From the NCBI GenBank assembly GCA_023391275.1, contig JAEWBE010000093.1, positions 1-33,032 of the forward strand: a stretch of DNA of 33,032 nucleotides, given 5' to 3'. The translations under genes were made by a program, and so were the position numbers. This document shows, in pieces, positions 15,839-24,265 of this stretch (the first letter of the stretch is position 1; every line of letters starts with the position of its first letter). This DNA is from Bacillota bacterium. GTDB lineage: Bacteria > Bacillota > Clostridia > Oscillospirales > Acutalibacteraceae. The notes below the pieces were generated by a model, which was not told where the DNA came from, searched no databases, and saw nothing but the letters and a program-made list of their open reading frames with translations.

Positions 15839-18800
15839 ATGAACAAAACCGCAGTGAAAAACTTTGCGATATGGGCAAGGAACAGGCTGATTTCAGATAT
15901 TACCTATAAATCGGGCTTGCTGGGCATCTCGGAAAAAGAAGTTAAAGTTCCTTTACCACAATCCACAGAAGATATCCAGTTCTTTGACATTGGCATGAAG
16001 GACCCGTATGCAATATCCGGGGCAGAAATAGACCAGCGCAGAAAACTGGTTGAGACGATTGAGCGAAAAGCAAAGCAGTCCGACTATCAGGCCGCTTATA
16101 AAGCGGTGGTGGAGGAAGTCGCCTACACTTGGTTCAACCGCCTGATTGCGGTGCGTTTTATGGAAGTCAACGATTATCTGCCGTCACGCATCCGTGTGCT
16201 CTCCTCCGAAAGCGCCAATAAAGACGAGCCGGATTTGGTTACTGCTCCTTTTGATTCCGATCTTGATTTTTCAGCCGACGAGAAGGAACGTATTATGCAG
16301 CTGACACGTGACAATCAATTGGATGAGCTGTTTCGCATACTGTTTATTAAACAATGCAATGCCCTGAACGCCATTCTGCCGAATCTGTTTGAAAAAACCA
16401 GCGATTACACCGAGCTGCTGCTGAACGTGGCATTTACAGACAAGGGCGGCGTGGTGTATCATCTGGTGCATGATATTGAGACAGACGACTTCAAGGATGC
16501 TGAGCAGATTATTGGCTGGATGTACCAATATTACAATGAGGAGCGTAAAAACGAAGTTATCAATATCTATAAAGGTACGGTCAGAAAAGAGGACATCCCT
16601 GCGGCAACCCAATTATTTACCACTGACTGGGTAGTGCGCTATATGGTGGATAATTCCTTGGGCAGGTATTGGATTGAACGCAACCCGCAAAGCGGGCTGA
16701 GAGAAAAGCTGGAGTTCTTTGTTGCGCCCAAAGAGGGTGATATTCCCTATGTGAGCGAAAAGATTGAGCCAAAGGATATGACGTTCTTTGATCCCTGCAT
16801 GGGCAGCGGTCATATTCTGGTGTATGCATTTGATGTGTTGATGGAAATTTACCGTGAATGCGGTTACTCCGACCGTGATGCGGCAGTCTGCATTTTGCGG
16901 GATAATCTTTATGGCTTGGATATTGATGACCGAGCCCTTCAGCTTGCATATTTTGCGGTTATGATGAAGGCCAGAAGCTACAACAGGCGTATTCTCACAA
17001 TGGGGGTTTCACCCAATCTATGTGCCATTCAGGAAAGCAACAGCATTGCCAGGTTCGTTTGCGATGGTGTGACTACTGTCGGCGGGCAGAACGAAATCGG
17101 CGAATATTTGATTCAGAAGTATCGCCATGCAAAGGAAATCGGTTCTTTGCAGACTGTTGATGCGAAGGATTATGTTTCTTTCAAAGATTATTTAAAAACT
17201 TGTCAGGACGAAGAGCAGATAAGTATTGCGTCTGCACAATGGGATTCAGAGGTTCGTCCCCTAATGCGAAAACTGGCCGATCAGGCAATGATCATGTCGC
17301 GAAAATACACGGTTGTTTGTACCAATCCGCCCTATATGAATAAGCTGGAAAGTCATTTAAAGGAATTCGTAACAACAGAATACAAACCTTACAGCGGCGA
17401 CCTTTTCAGTGTGTTTATGTACCGAAATTTCGATTACTGCCGAACAGACGGGTATTCTGCATTTATGGCGCCGTTTGTCTGGATGTTTATTAAAACTTAT
17501 CAAAATCTGCGTGAGTATATTATTCGCAGCAAGTCCATCACGACTTTAGTGCAGATGGAGTATTCCGCTTTTGAAGAAGCAACTGTACCTATCTGTTCTT
17601 TTGTCCTGAAAAATGCAAAGAGCAGTCAGAACGGCATGTATATTAAGCTGTCTGAATTCAAGGGCGGCATGGAGATTCAGAAGCAAAGAGTTTTGGCCGC
17701 TCTTGCAGACAAGGAATGTAAATATTTGTATTCCACCAATGAAGAAAATTTTTCGAAAATTCCGGGTGCACCGATTGCTTACTGGGTGAGTGAAAGTTTT
17801 ATTGATACATTTGAAAATATAACTGTCTTTGACTGTGCAACTGTCACGAATGGTATGTTTACTTGTGATAATAAACGATTCCTTAGATTATGGCATGAGA
17901 TAAGCAGTCAGGACACATTATTCAATTGTACCAGCAAACAGGAATGCGAAGAAAGCCGCTCAAAATGGTATCCGTATAACAAGGGGGGCAACTTCAGGCG
18001 TTGGTACGGAAATCATGAATATGTTATCAATTTCAGGAATTTTGGAAAAGAAATATCAGATTATCGTGTGGAAAGCGGGCAGTCCGCAAGTTTTCCGGGG
18101 CAGAATTATTATTTCAATGAGAGCATCTCCTGGTCATTGGTAAGTTCATCGAAGTTTGGGGTTCGATATTACCCGGCAGGATTTGTTTTTGATATTGCCG
18201 GTTCGTCGGTTTTTCCGGTTGATAAAGATAACACTTTATATCTGCTTGGGTTGTTGGCAAGCGAAGTGTCTTTTTATGCTTTGGGTATCATGAACCCAAC
18301 AATAAATTATCAGGCAGGTGATATTAGAAATATACCGGTGAAGTTTTCTGATGCTGACAAGCCATATGTTGATCAGCTTGTAAAACAGAATATCGAAATA
18401 TCAAAAACGGATTGGGACAGTTTTGAGACTTCATGGAATTTCACAAAGCATCCGCTGCTGACTTATCGGCCAAACGATGAGCTTGCAGTGCACCCAGACA
18501 GCTGTGACGCACAAGGCGGCATAGCCGGCCACTCCCGTGGCAGAATTGAAGATGCTTTTTCACTTTGGCAGGAAGCTTGTGAAGAAAGCTTCCATGCCCT
18601 GAAGAAAAACGAAGAAGAACTGAACCGTATTTTCATTGAAATATACGGCTTGCAGGGCAAATTGAAACCACTGGTTGAGGATAAGGACGTCACGATCCGC
18701 AAAGCGGATTTGGGGCGTGATATCCGCAGTTTTATTTCCTATGCCGTCGGCTGCATGTTCGGGCGCTATTCCCTTGATGTGGACGGCCTTGCCTTTGCAG

Positions 18801-19462
18801 GCGGTAAATGGGATGAACGCATCCTGGATGCAGGCCAATATCAAACTTATATTCCGGACAAAGACAACGTGCTGCCAATCACCGACGAGGAATATTTTAA
18901 GGACGACATTGTCGGCCGTTTTGTGGAGTTTGTGAAGACGGTTTACGGCGTGGAAGCACTGGAGGAAAACCTTGATTTTATCGCGAAGGCGCTGGGCGGC
19001 AGGGGGAATTCCTCACGTGGAATCATCCGCGGCTATTTCCTCAGGGATTTTTATAAAGACCATGTAAAAACCTATCAAAAGCGCCCGGTCTACTGGCTGT
19101 TTGACAGTGGAAAAGAGGATGGCTTTAAGGCGCTTATTTATATGCACCGCTATGATGAAAATACCATCGGCAACCTGCGCATTGACTATCTACACCGCAT
19201 GCAGCGTGTTTACGAAAGCGAAATTGCCCGTATGAAGGAAACAATTGAGAACAGCGCCAACGCCCGTGAAGTGGCAGCGGCAGAGAAACGCAAAGAAACA
19301 CTGACGAAGCAGCTTAAAGAGACAAAGGATTATGACGAAAAGATCGCCCACCTTGCCCTTGCTCGTATTGCAATTGATCTGAATGACGGCGTAAAAGTCA
19401 ACTACGAAAAAGTGCAAACCGGCGCCGACGGCAAAAAACTCGAGGTGCTGGCGAAGATCTGA
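15839..19462 (+). CDS. pglX: BREX adenine-specific DNA methyltransferase PglX
   Basis: N6-adenine DNA methyltransferase, 1207 aa, that marks host DNA at a short asymmetric site and supplies specificity in BREX. The SAM-binding motif I is FFDPCMGSGH (Asp 318) and the catalytic motif IV is NPPY at 496-499, in a gamma-like order with the target recognition region following (about 600-900). The ATG has AAAGGGGC upstream and lies 14 bases after brxC. The frame is complete with no phase-variable homopolymer noticed, so the gene looks functional. The methylation motif cannot be predicted from the sequence by eye. Confidence 0.96.
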   Translation: MNKTAVKNFAIWARNRLISDITYKSGLLGISEKEVKVPLPQSTEDIQFFDIGMKDPYAISGAEIDQRRKLVETIERKAKQSDYQAAYKAVVEEVAYTWFNRLIAVRFMEVNDYLPSRIRVLSSESANKDEPDLVTAPFDSDLDFSADEKERIMQLTRDNQLDELFRILFIKQCNALNAILPNLFEKTSDYTELLLNVAFTDKGGVVYHLVHDIETDDFKDAEQIIGWMYQYYNEERKNEVINIYKGTVRKEDIPAATQLFTTDWVVRYMVDNSLGRYWIERNPQSGLREKLEFFVAPKEGDIPYVSEKIEPKDMTFFDPCMGSGHILVYAFDVLMEIYRECGYSDRDAAVCILRDNLYGLDIDDRALQLAYFAVMMKARSYNRRILTMGVSPNLCAIQESNSIARFVCDGVTTVGGQNEIGEYLIQKYRHAKEIGSLQTVDAKDYVSFKDYLKTCQDEEQISIASAQWDSEVRPLMRKLADQAMIMSRKYTVVCTNPPYMNKLESHLKEFVTTEYKPYSGDLFSVFMYRNFDYCRTDGYSAFMAPFVWMFIKTYQNLREYIIRSKSITTLVQMEYSAFEEATVPICSFVLKNAKSSQNGMYIKLSEFKGGMEIQKQRVLAALADKECKYLYSTNEENFSKIPGAPIAYWVSESFIDTFENITVFDCATVTNGMFTCDNKRFLRLWHEISSQDTLFNCTSKQECEESRSKWYPYNKGGNFRRWYGNHEYVINFRNFGKEISDYRVESGQSASFPGQNYYFNESISWSLVSSSKFGVRYYPAGFVFDIAGSSVFPVDKDNTLYLLGLLASEVSFYALGIMNPTINYQAGDIRNIPVKFSDADKPYVDQLVKQNIEISKTDWDSFETSWNFTKHPLLTYRPNDELAVHPDSCDAQGGIAGHSRGRIEDAFSLWQEACEESFHALKKNEEELNRIFIEIYGLQGKLKPLVEDKDVTIRKADLGRDIRSFISYAVGCMFGRYSLDVDGLAFAGGKWDERILDAGQYQTYIPDKDNVLPITDEEYFKDDIVGRFVEFVKTVYGVEALEENLDFIAKALGGRGNSSRGIIRGYFLRDFYKDHVKTYQKRPVYWLFDSGKEDGFKALIYMHRYDENTIGNLRIDYLHRMQRVYESEIARMKETIENSANAREVAAAEKRKETLTKQLKETKDYDEKIAHLALARIAIDLNDGVKVNYEKVQTGADGKKLEVLAKI

Positions 19463-19480
19463 TTAAGGAGGGATGCCGCA

Positions 19481-22000
19481 ATGCCCGAACTTAACTTAAA
19501 GCAAATAACTGACAAGCTGAATGCCGAGTTCTGCGTGGGTACCCGCAAACTGGTGTTCTGGTACGACGATAAAGCGGAGTTTGCCGATGATATTGATACT
19601 TTGGAACTAGTCGGTGCCAAGGTCCATCACTTGGAGCCGGATAACCAGTTTTACACGAAATATTTTTTGGAGCGGGTCGATCGGGTCACCAGTTATCTAA
19701 TCTATGCACCGTTTCCGAAGCCTCCCGTTCAGGAGAACCATTTGGAGGATACGCTGCTTTATTCCAAGCAGTTCTTTGCCACTCGAGTATCAATGATTGC
19801 CGGGGATCTTGGCATCGATGAAAAGTACAGGCCTGTCATTCAAAAATACATCAAATTCTTCGGGGCCAGGGACAGAACACAGAAGTTCTACGATCTGGAG
19901 ATTGAGAACTTCACCAGGGAAAGCATTGAAGTCGCCCTTATGAGTGTTGTCTGCAAGGCCCGCGCGGCCTCTTTTGATGAAGTGCTGCGCGTGATCCTGA
20001 CAGATGATGGCTTTGAGGATAACAGGTTCCTTACTGAGTTCGAAAAGTATGATTTGCTCCCTGCGTTCTGGCGGCTCTGCGAAGAACAGTTCGGTTATAC
20101 CGACGGGAAGCCTACCCTTGAAAAACTTGTGGTAACGATGTTTGTCACCTATACGGGGAGGTATCTGCACGGCGAACTGCCGCAGGCTTGGCGAAGCTTT
20201 GCGTCCTGCAAGCCCGGTAATATCATTGCATTTATGGATAACCTGATGAACAGTGCTCTCTACCGCGAGCGGTATGATGAAATCTCCGGCACTATTGCGT
20301 CCGCCCTTAAAGTTGAAACCGCTCTGGAAAGCTATGCACCGGAAAGTATGAAGGATTGTGATACCTTTGCGGTTCTTGACCGCTTTATTATGCGCTGGAT
20401 TACGGATCGTCTGCTGAATGAGGATACTGGCGCAAAACTGGAAAACCTTAATATTCCCGCGGTTTGTGAGCATCGCTGTAAAAAGCATTTTGGTACACAG
20501 TTTTATACGGAATACCAAATGCTGCGACATGCGAATTCTGTTACCTTTGCTGCCAGTTACCATTGCCCAGATGATTTTAAGAAAATTGTTGAGCAATATC
20601 GTTCCGATTGCTTGATTGATATGCATTACAGAATGTTCTATTACTATTTTGACCAGCTTGCGGATACTGCTGAATATGAAAAATTGCGGGATCTGGTCGA
20701 AAATATCTATACAAATGAGTATCTGAGCAAGATAATGCCAAAGTGGAGTGCTGCAATTACCTCTGATGATACGATGACAGTGCTGCCTTTGCAGCGGAAT
20801 TTCTTCAATAGTTTTATTCGCAGCAACAAGGATAAAGTGGTTGTCATCATTTCGGATGCCCTTCGCTATGAAACCGGTCGTTCGTTATGGAAAAAATTGC
20901 AGGATGATGCCAATTGCACAGCAAAGCTGGATGCCATGTTGAGCATTCTTCCTTCCTATACACGTCTTGGTATGGCGGCTCTGCTACCGCACAAAACACT
21001 GGAAATGACCGACGATTACAAAGTGCTTGTGGATGGTATGATGTGCGATGATCTGAAACAGCGAGAAACTGTATTACAGAGTTATATTCCGAACAGCCGC
21101 TGTTTGCAGTTCGATGATATAAAAACGATGAAACGGGAAGAACTTCGTCAGGTAATTACCGGCATGGAAGTGGTCTATGTTTACCACAACCAGATTGATG
21201 CCCGGGGTGATAAACAAAATACCGAAAACGAAGTATTTACAGCCTGTGCAGAGGCAATTGAAGAAATCTACGCGTTGATTAAGAGGCTTTCTGTCAGCGC
21301 CAATACCTATCATTTTATCGTCACGGCAGATCATGGATTCATTTATAAGCGCGACAAGCTTAATGAGAGTGATAAGATTAGCGGGGCATCCGGTAAGGGC
21401 GCATTCGTTAACCGCCGGTTCATCGTGTCTGATTCTGCTGTTGAAGACGATGGCGTTGCCTCTGCTTCGATGGGATGGGTTTTGGGTAACGATGACAGCA
21501 AGGCAGTATCCTTTCCGATAAGTTCCAATGTGTTCAAAGTGCCAGGCGGCGGGCAAAACTACGTTCATGGCGGTTCTTCCCCGCAGGAAATGATCGTTCC
21601 TGTAATTCATGTTCGAACGGAGAAATATCATGCCGAGACAAAACCGGCCAGGATTGCGCTGGTCAGCATGGTACAGAAAATAACGAACCTGATTGCTTCC
21701 CTTGATTTTATCCAGTCGGAGCCGGTCAGCGATGTTGTGAAGGCTGCCGGTTACAAGCTGTTCTTTATCTCTGAGGATAATGAAAAGATCTCCAACGAAT
21801 GTATCTATGTTGCTGATAAAAAGGACATTGAGCCGCAAAAGAGAATCTTTCGTCTGCGGTTCAGCTTCAAGAATAAGCAATATGATCATTCTAAGAAGTA
21901 TTATCTTGTGGCTTATGATGAAAAGAATGATTTTGAGGCTCTTCGTCATGGCGTGATTATGGATATAGCTTTTGAAAATGACTTCGGGTTTAACGTATAA
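19481..22000 (+). CDS. pglZ: BREX-1 phosphatase-domain protein PglZ
   Basis: Protein of 839 aa with the alkaline-phosphatase-superfamily PglZ domain. VVIISDALRYETGRSLW (Asp 459) and VTADHGFIYKRDKL (Asp 617, His 618) are the metal-binding signatures, and GGSSPQEMIVPVIHV marks the end of the core. The N-terminal half (about 1-440) is the helical region usual for the BREX-1 type. AAGGAGGG lies 8 bases before the ATG and 18 bases separate it from pglX. It is the last recognisable core BREX gene here; the brxL gene that normally follows in type 1 systems is absent. Confidence 0.95.
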   Translation: MPELNLKQITDKLNAEFCVGTRKLVFWYDDKAEFADDIDTLELVGAKVHHLEPDNQFYTKYFLERVDRVTSYLIYAPFPKPPVQENHLEDTLLYSKQFFATRVSMIAGDLGIDEKYRPVIQKYIKFFGARDRTQKFYDLEIENFTRESIEVALMSVVCKARAASFDEVLRVILTDDGFEDNRFLTEFEKYDLLPAFWRLCEEQFGYTDGKPTLEKLVVTMFVTYTGRYLHGELPQAWRSFASCKPGNIIAFMDNLMNSALYRERYDEISGTIASALKVETALESYAPESMKDCDTFAVLDRFIMRWITDRLLNEDTGAKLENLNIPAVCEHRCKKHFGTQFYTEYQMLRHANSVTFAASYHCPDDFKKIVEQYRSDCLIDMHYRMFYYYFDQLADTAEYEKLRDLVENIYTNEYLSKIMPKWSAAITSDDTMTVLPLQRNFFNSFIRSNKDKVVVIISDALRYETGRSLWKKLQDDANCTAKLDAMLSILPSYTRLGMAALLPHKTLEMTDDYKVLVDGMMCDDLKQRETVLQSYIPNSRCLQFDDIKTMKREELRQVITGMEVVYVYHNQIDARGDKQNTENEVFTACAEAIEEIYALIKRLSVSANTYHFIVTADHGFIYKRDKLNESDKISGASGKGAFVNRRFIVSDSAVEDDGVASASMGWVLGNDDSKAVSFPISSNVFKVPGGGQNYVHGGSSPQEMIVPVIHVRTEKYHAETKPARIALVSMVQKITNLIASLDFIQSEPVSDVVKAAGYKLFFISEDNEKISNECIYVADKKDIEPQKRIFRLRFSFKNKQYDHSKKYYLVAYDEKNDFEALRHGVIMDIAFENDFGFNV

Positions 22001-22012
22001 GGCGGTATTAAT

Positions 22013-22054
22013 ATGAGTGAATTTGGGTTTGACCGGACAGAGGTATCTGTGTGA
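22013..22054 (+). other. 13-codon ORF in the brxL position, possible gene remnant
   Basis: ATG 22013 opens MSEFGFDRTEVSV and stops, 12 bases after pglZ, with a weak AAGGCGG before it. A shift of frame gives a further open stretch to 22093. It may be the decayed start of a lost gene or a chance ORF; no homology is claimed. Confidence 0.2.
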
Positions 22055-22103
22055 GTATGCGGTACAGCATAAAAATAATGCATAAGGCAGGTAGTAATTA
22101 ACT

Positions 22104-23138
22104 ATGCCCTTTGAAATCGTACGGAATGACATAACCAGGATGTCTGTGGATGCAATCGTCAATGCGGCGAACAGCCAGCTGCTGCCCGGCGGGGGCGTAT
22201 GCGGCGCAATTTTTCATGCTGCCGGAGCGAATGAATTGCAGGCGGAATGCGGCAAAATTGGCCGCTGCAATGTGGGCGGGGCCGTCGTCACCAAGGGATA
22301 CGCACTGCCTGCCAAATATATTATCCATGCGGTCGGCCCAATCTGGCGCGGCGGCGGTGCAGGGGAATCCGTGCTGCTGCATAACTGTTATATCAACGCG
22401 CTGTCCCTTGCGGCAGAGTATAAATGCAGCTCCATTGCGTTCCCTTTGATTTCCTCCGGTATCTACGGCTACCCGAAGGACCGTGCGCTGCAGGTCGCCG
22501 TTGCCGCTATCAGCGAATTTCTGCTGACCCGCGAAATGCAGGTGTATCTTGTGGTGTTCGATAAAACGGCTTTTGTGCTGAGTGAAAAGCTGTTCTCTGC
22601 CATCGAGCGCTTCATTGATGACAACTATGCGGGCGGGCATCTCGTCAGCCGCTCCGGCCATGAACATAAGTCGTTTACACGGCAGCTTTTTGAACAGACG
22701 AATTCGCATGGGGACGCTTCTTCTTCCATTCCCATAGCGGAAGCGCTCGCATCGGTATCAGCAGGCAAGCGCAGTCTTTCGGATGTTGTGGGCCATTTGG
22801 ACGAATCATTTTCCCGGATGCTCCTGCGGCTTATTGACGAAAAAGGTATAACCGATGTGGAAACCTATAAACGTGCCAACATCGACCGCAAACTATTCAG
22901 CAAGATCCGCAATGGCAAGGGCTACAACCCGAGCAAGCCAACAGCGATTGCATTTGCCATCGCTCTGCAGCTGAATCTGGACGAAACGAAAGACCTGCTC
23001 GGCAAGGCGGGGTATACCCTTTCCCACAGCAACAAATTTGATGTGATTATTGAGTATTTCATCGAAGAGGGAAACTATAATATATTTGAGATTAACGAGG
23101 CTCTGTTTGCTTTTGACCAGACATTGCTGGGAGCGTAA
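22104..23138 (+). CDS. Macrodomain protein with C-terminal HTH-like region
   Basis: Protein of 344 aa in two parts. Residues 1-170 form a macrodomain that binds or hydrolyses ADP-ribose adducts: NDIT near 8-11, VDAIVNAANS (Asn 20 and 23), the glycine loop LLPGGGVCGAI, HAVGPIW and the second loop LISSGIYGYP are intact. After a Ser-rich linker, residues about 225-344 form a helical domain (DRKLFSKIRNGKGYNPSKPT, then FAIALQLNLDETKDLLGKAGY) resembling small Cro-like or RNA-binding HTH folds found fused to several signalling enzymes. The gene is visibly more GC-rich than the brx genes. It follows pglZ by 103 bases and precedes the VWA gene by about 100 bases. A role in defence is inference from position. 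Confidence 0.87.
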   Translation: MPFEIVRNDITRMSVDAIVNAANSQLLPGGGVCGAIFHAAGANELQAECGKIGRCNVGGAVVTKGYALPAKYIIHAVGPIWRGGGAGESVLLHNCYINALSLAAEYKCSSIAFPLISSGIYGYPKDRALQVAVAAISEFLLTREMQVYLVVFDKTAFVLSEKLFSAIERFIDDNYAGGHLVSRSGHEHKSFTRQLFEQTNSHGDASSSIPIAEALASVSAGKRSLSDVVGHLDESFSRMLLRLIDEKGITDVETYKRANIDRKLFSKIRNGKGYNPSKPTAIAFAIALQLNLDETKDLLGKAGYTLSHSNKFDVIIEYFIEEGNYNIFEINEALFAFDQTLLGA

Positions 23139-23235
23139 GAAATATGAAATACATATTTGTCGCTTTCCGTGCGACCATTTGTATCACAAAAAAGGATATC
23201 CTTTAATCACAAGAAAACGATTGGAGGATATTTTT

Positions 23236-23895
23236 ATGAAGACAAATCTTACAGAGCTGGTTTTTATCCTTGACCGCAGCGGTTCCATGGATGGCTTGGA
23301 AAGCGACACCATCGGCGGCTACAATTCCATGCTGGCGAAGCAAAAGGCTGAGCCGGGTGAAGCGGTGGTTACCACAGTATTGTTCGATGATAAGTACGAA
23401 CTGCTCCACGACCGTATTAACATCAAAGGGATTGCCCCCATCACCGAGAAAGAATATTATGTCTGCGGCACCACCGCGTTGCTTGATGCAGTGGGGAAGA
23501 CGATACAGAAAATCGACAATGCGCAAAAGCACACCGGGGAAGAACTTCGCGCCGACAAGGTGCTGTTTGTGATTATCACAGACGGTATGGAAAACGCAAG
23601 CAAAGAGTACACTTACGGCAAAATCAAGGCAATGATTGAGCATCAAAAGGAATGCTGCGGTTGGGAGTTTATCTTTCTGGGTGCCAACATTGACGCTGTC
23701 GCCACCGCCTCACGTTTCGGTATCGATGAGGACCGTGCCGCCAATTACCACGCCGACAGCGCCGGAACGCAGCTCAATTATGAGGCAGTGTCCTGTGCAG
23801 TCAGTGAGCTGCGCGCCTCCAGGTCGATCAGCTCCAAGTGGAAGGAATCCATTGATGCGGATTTTCAGGGCAGAGATCAGCGAAATCCTCGTTGA
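23236..23895 (+). CDS. VWA-domain protein with intact MIDAS motif
   Basis: Cytoplasmic protein of 219 aa that is one von Willebrand factor A domain. The metal-ion-dependent adhesion site is complete: DRSGS at 13-17, the Thr in CGTTALLDA near 79, and ITDGMEN with Asp 116. No signal peptide or membrane helix is seen. ATG 23236 is chosen over the longer open frame because GGAGGA at 23223-23228 lies just upstream and the VWA strand follows directly. It comes after the macrodomain gene and shares its higher GC content, so the two may have travelled together. The partner it binds is unknown. Confidence 0.87.
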   Translation: MKTNLTELVFILDRSGSMDGLESDTIGGYNSMLAKQKAEPGEAVVTTVLFDDKYELLHDRINIKGIAPITEKEYYVCGTTALLDAVGKTIQKIDNAQKHTGEELRADKVLFVIITDGMENASKEYTYGKIKAMIEHQKECCGWEFIFLGANIDAVATASRFGIDEDRAANYHADSAGTQLNYEAVSCAVSELRASRSISSKWKESIDADFQGRDQRNPR

Positions 23896-24023
23896 TTGAA
23901 AGCTGAACAATTTAGCGCATGATCACAATGTTATGGGATACTGAATACTTTGCTTCAGAAGGTACCGGCTCATCGCCGCTTTGCAGGGGCGGGAATGTAT
24001 TCATAAAGTTAGTATTACGTGCA

Positions 24024-24044
24024 GTATCACTAAAAAAGTGATAC
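24024..24044. repeat. 8-bp perfect hairpin, first of a tandem pair
   Basis: GTATCACT (24024-24031) pairs with AGTGATAC (24037-24044) around an AAAAA loop, 4 bases before the next hairpin. It may be a companion of the terminator or a protein binding site. Confidence 0.5.
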
Positions 24045-24048
24045 AATG

Positions 24049-24082
24049 AAAGCTGCCTTGAAAAAGGCGGCTTTGTTGTTTT
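24049..24082 (+). terminator. Rho-independent terminator with GAAA tetraloop
   Basis: An 11-bp stem (24049-24059 with 24064-24074, one G-U pair) is closed by a GAAA tetraloop and followed by GTTGTTTTTG. It lies about 155 bases after the VWA gene and probably ends the BREX/macro/VWA transcription unit. Confidence 0.7.
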
Positions 24083-24265
24083 TGTGGCTGTATTTTTTCG
24101 GGGATGCGCTCAAGGAATCAATTCAGACACGTATATCGGCTTTGCAGCAGGGAAAATTAGGTCTTAGAAAAATCGAACACATCCGTGCAATCGGAATGCC
24201 GGAAAACAGATACGAAATGATACTGTAAGCGGAACGTAAAAACTGTGGCAGAAGGGATGATAAAG

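Larger units (their letters stand above)
23896..24265. other. Gap between VWA and DUF4153 genes with two hairpins, no supported gene
   Basis: Apart from the two hairpins listed separately, nothing is recognised. A 60-codon frame (24046-24228) begins inside the second hairpin and has no ribosome site, so it is not called, though its end (about 24106-24228) reads like protein and could be a gene fragment. Confidence 0.5.

Noticed and set aside
19790..20626. 278-codon minus-strand open frame opposite pglZ
   Set aside because: Antisense shadow of a well-supported gene with no domain signature.
22013..22103. Truncated brxL or a Cas4-like start after pglZ
   Set aside because: Neither frame shows enough residues to match either family; recorded only as a possible scar.
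21074..22162. Long minus-strand open frame opposite pglZ (362 codons)
   Set aside because: It lies antisense to the PglZ metal-binding domain, shows no recognisable family features and crosses the pglZ end; a reading-frame shadow.
24046..24228. 60-codon plus-strand ORF before the DUF4153 gene
   Set aside because: Its ATG and first codons lie in the terminator hairpin at 24049-24074 and there is no ribosome site; the repetitive start KAALKKAAL is the hairpin translated. The later part could be a gene fragment but cannot be identified.
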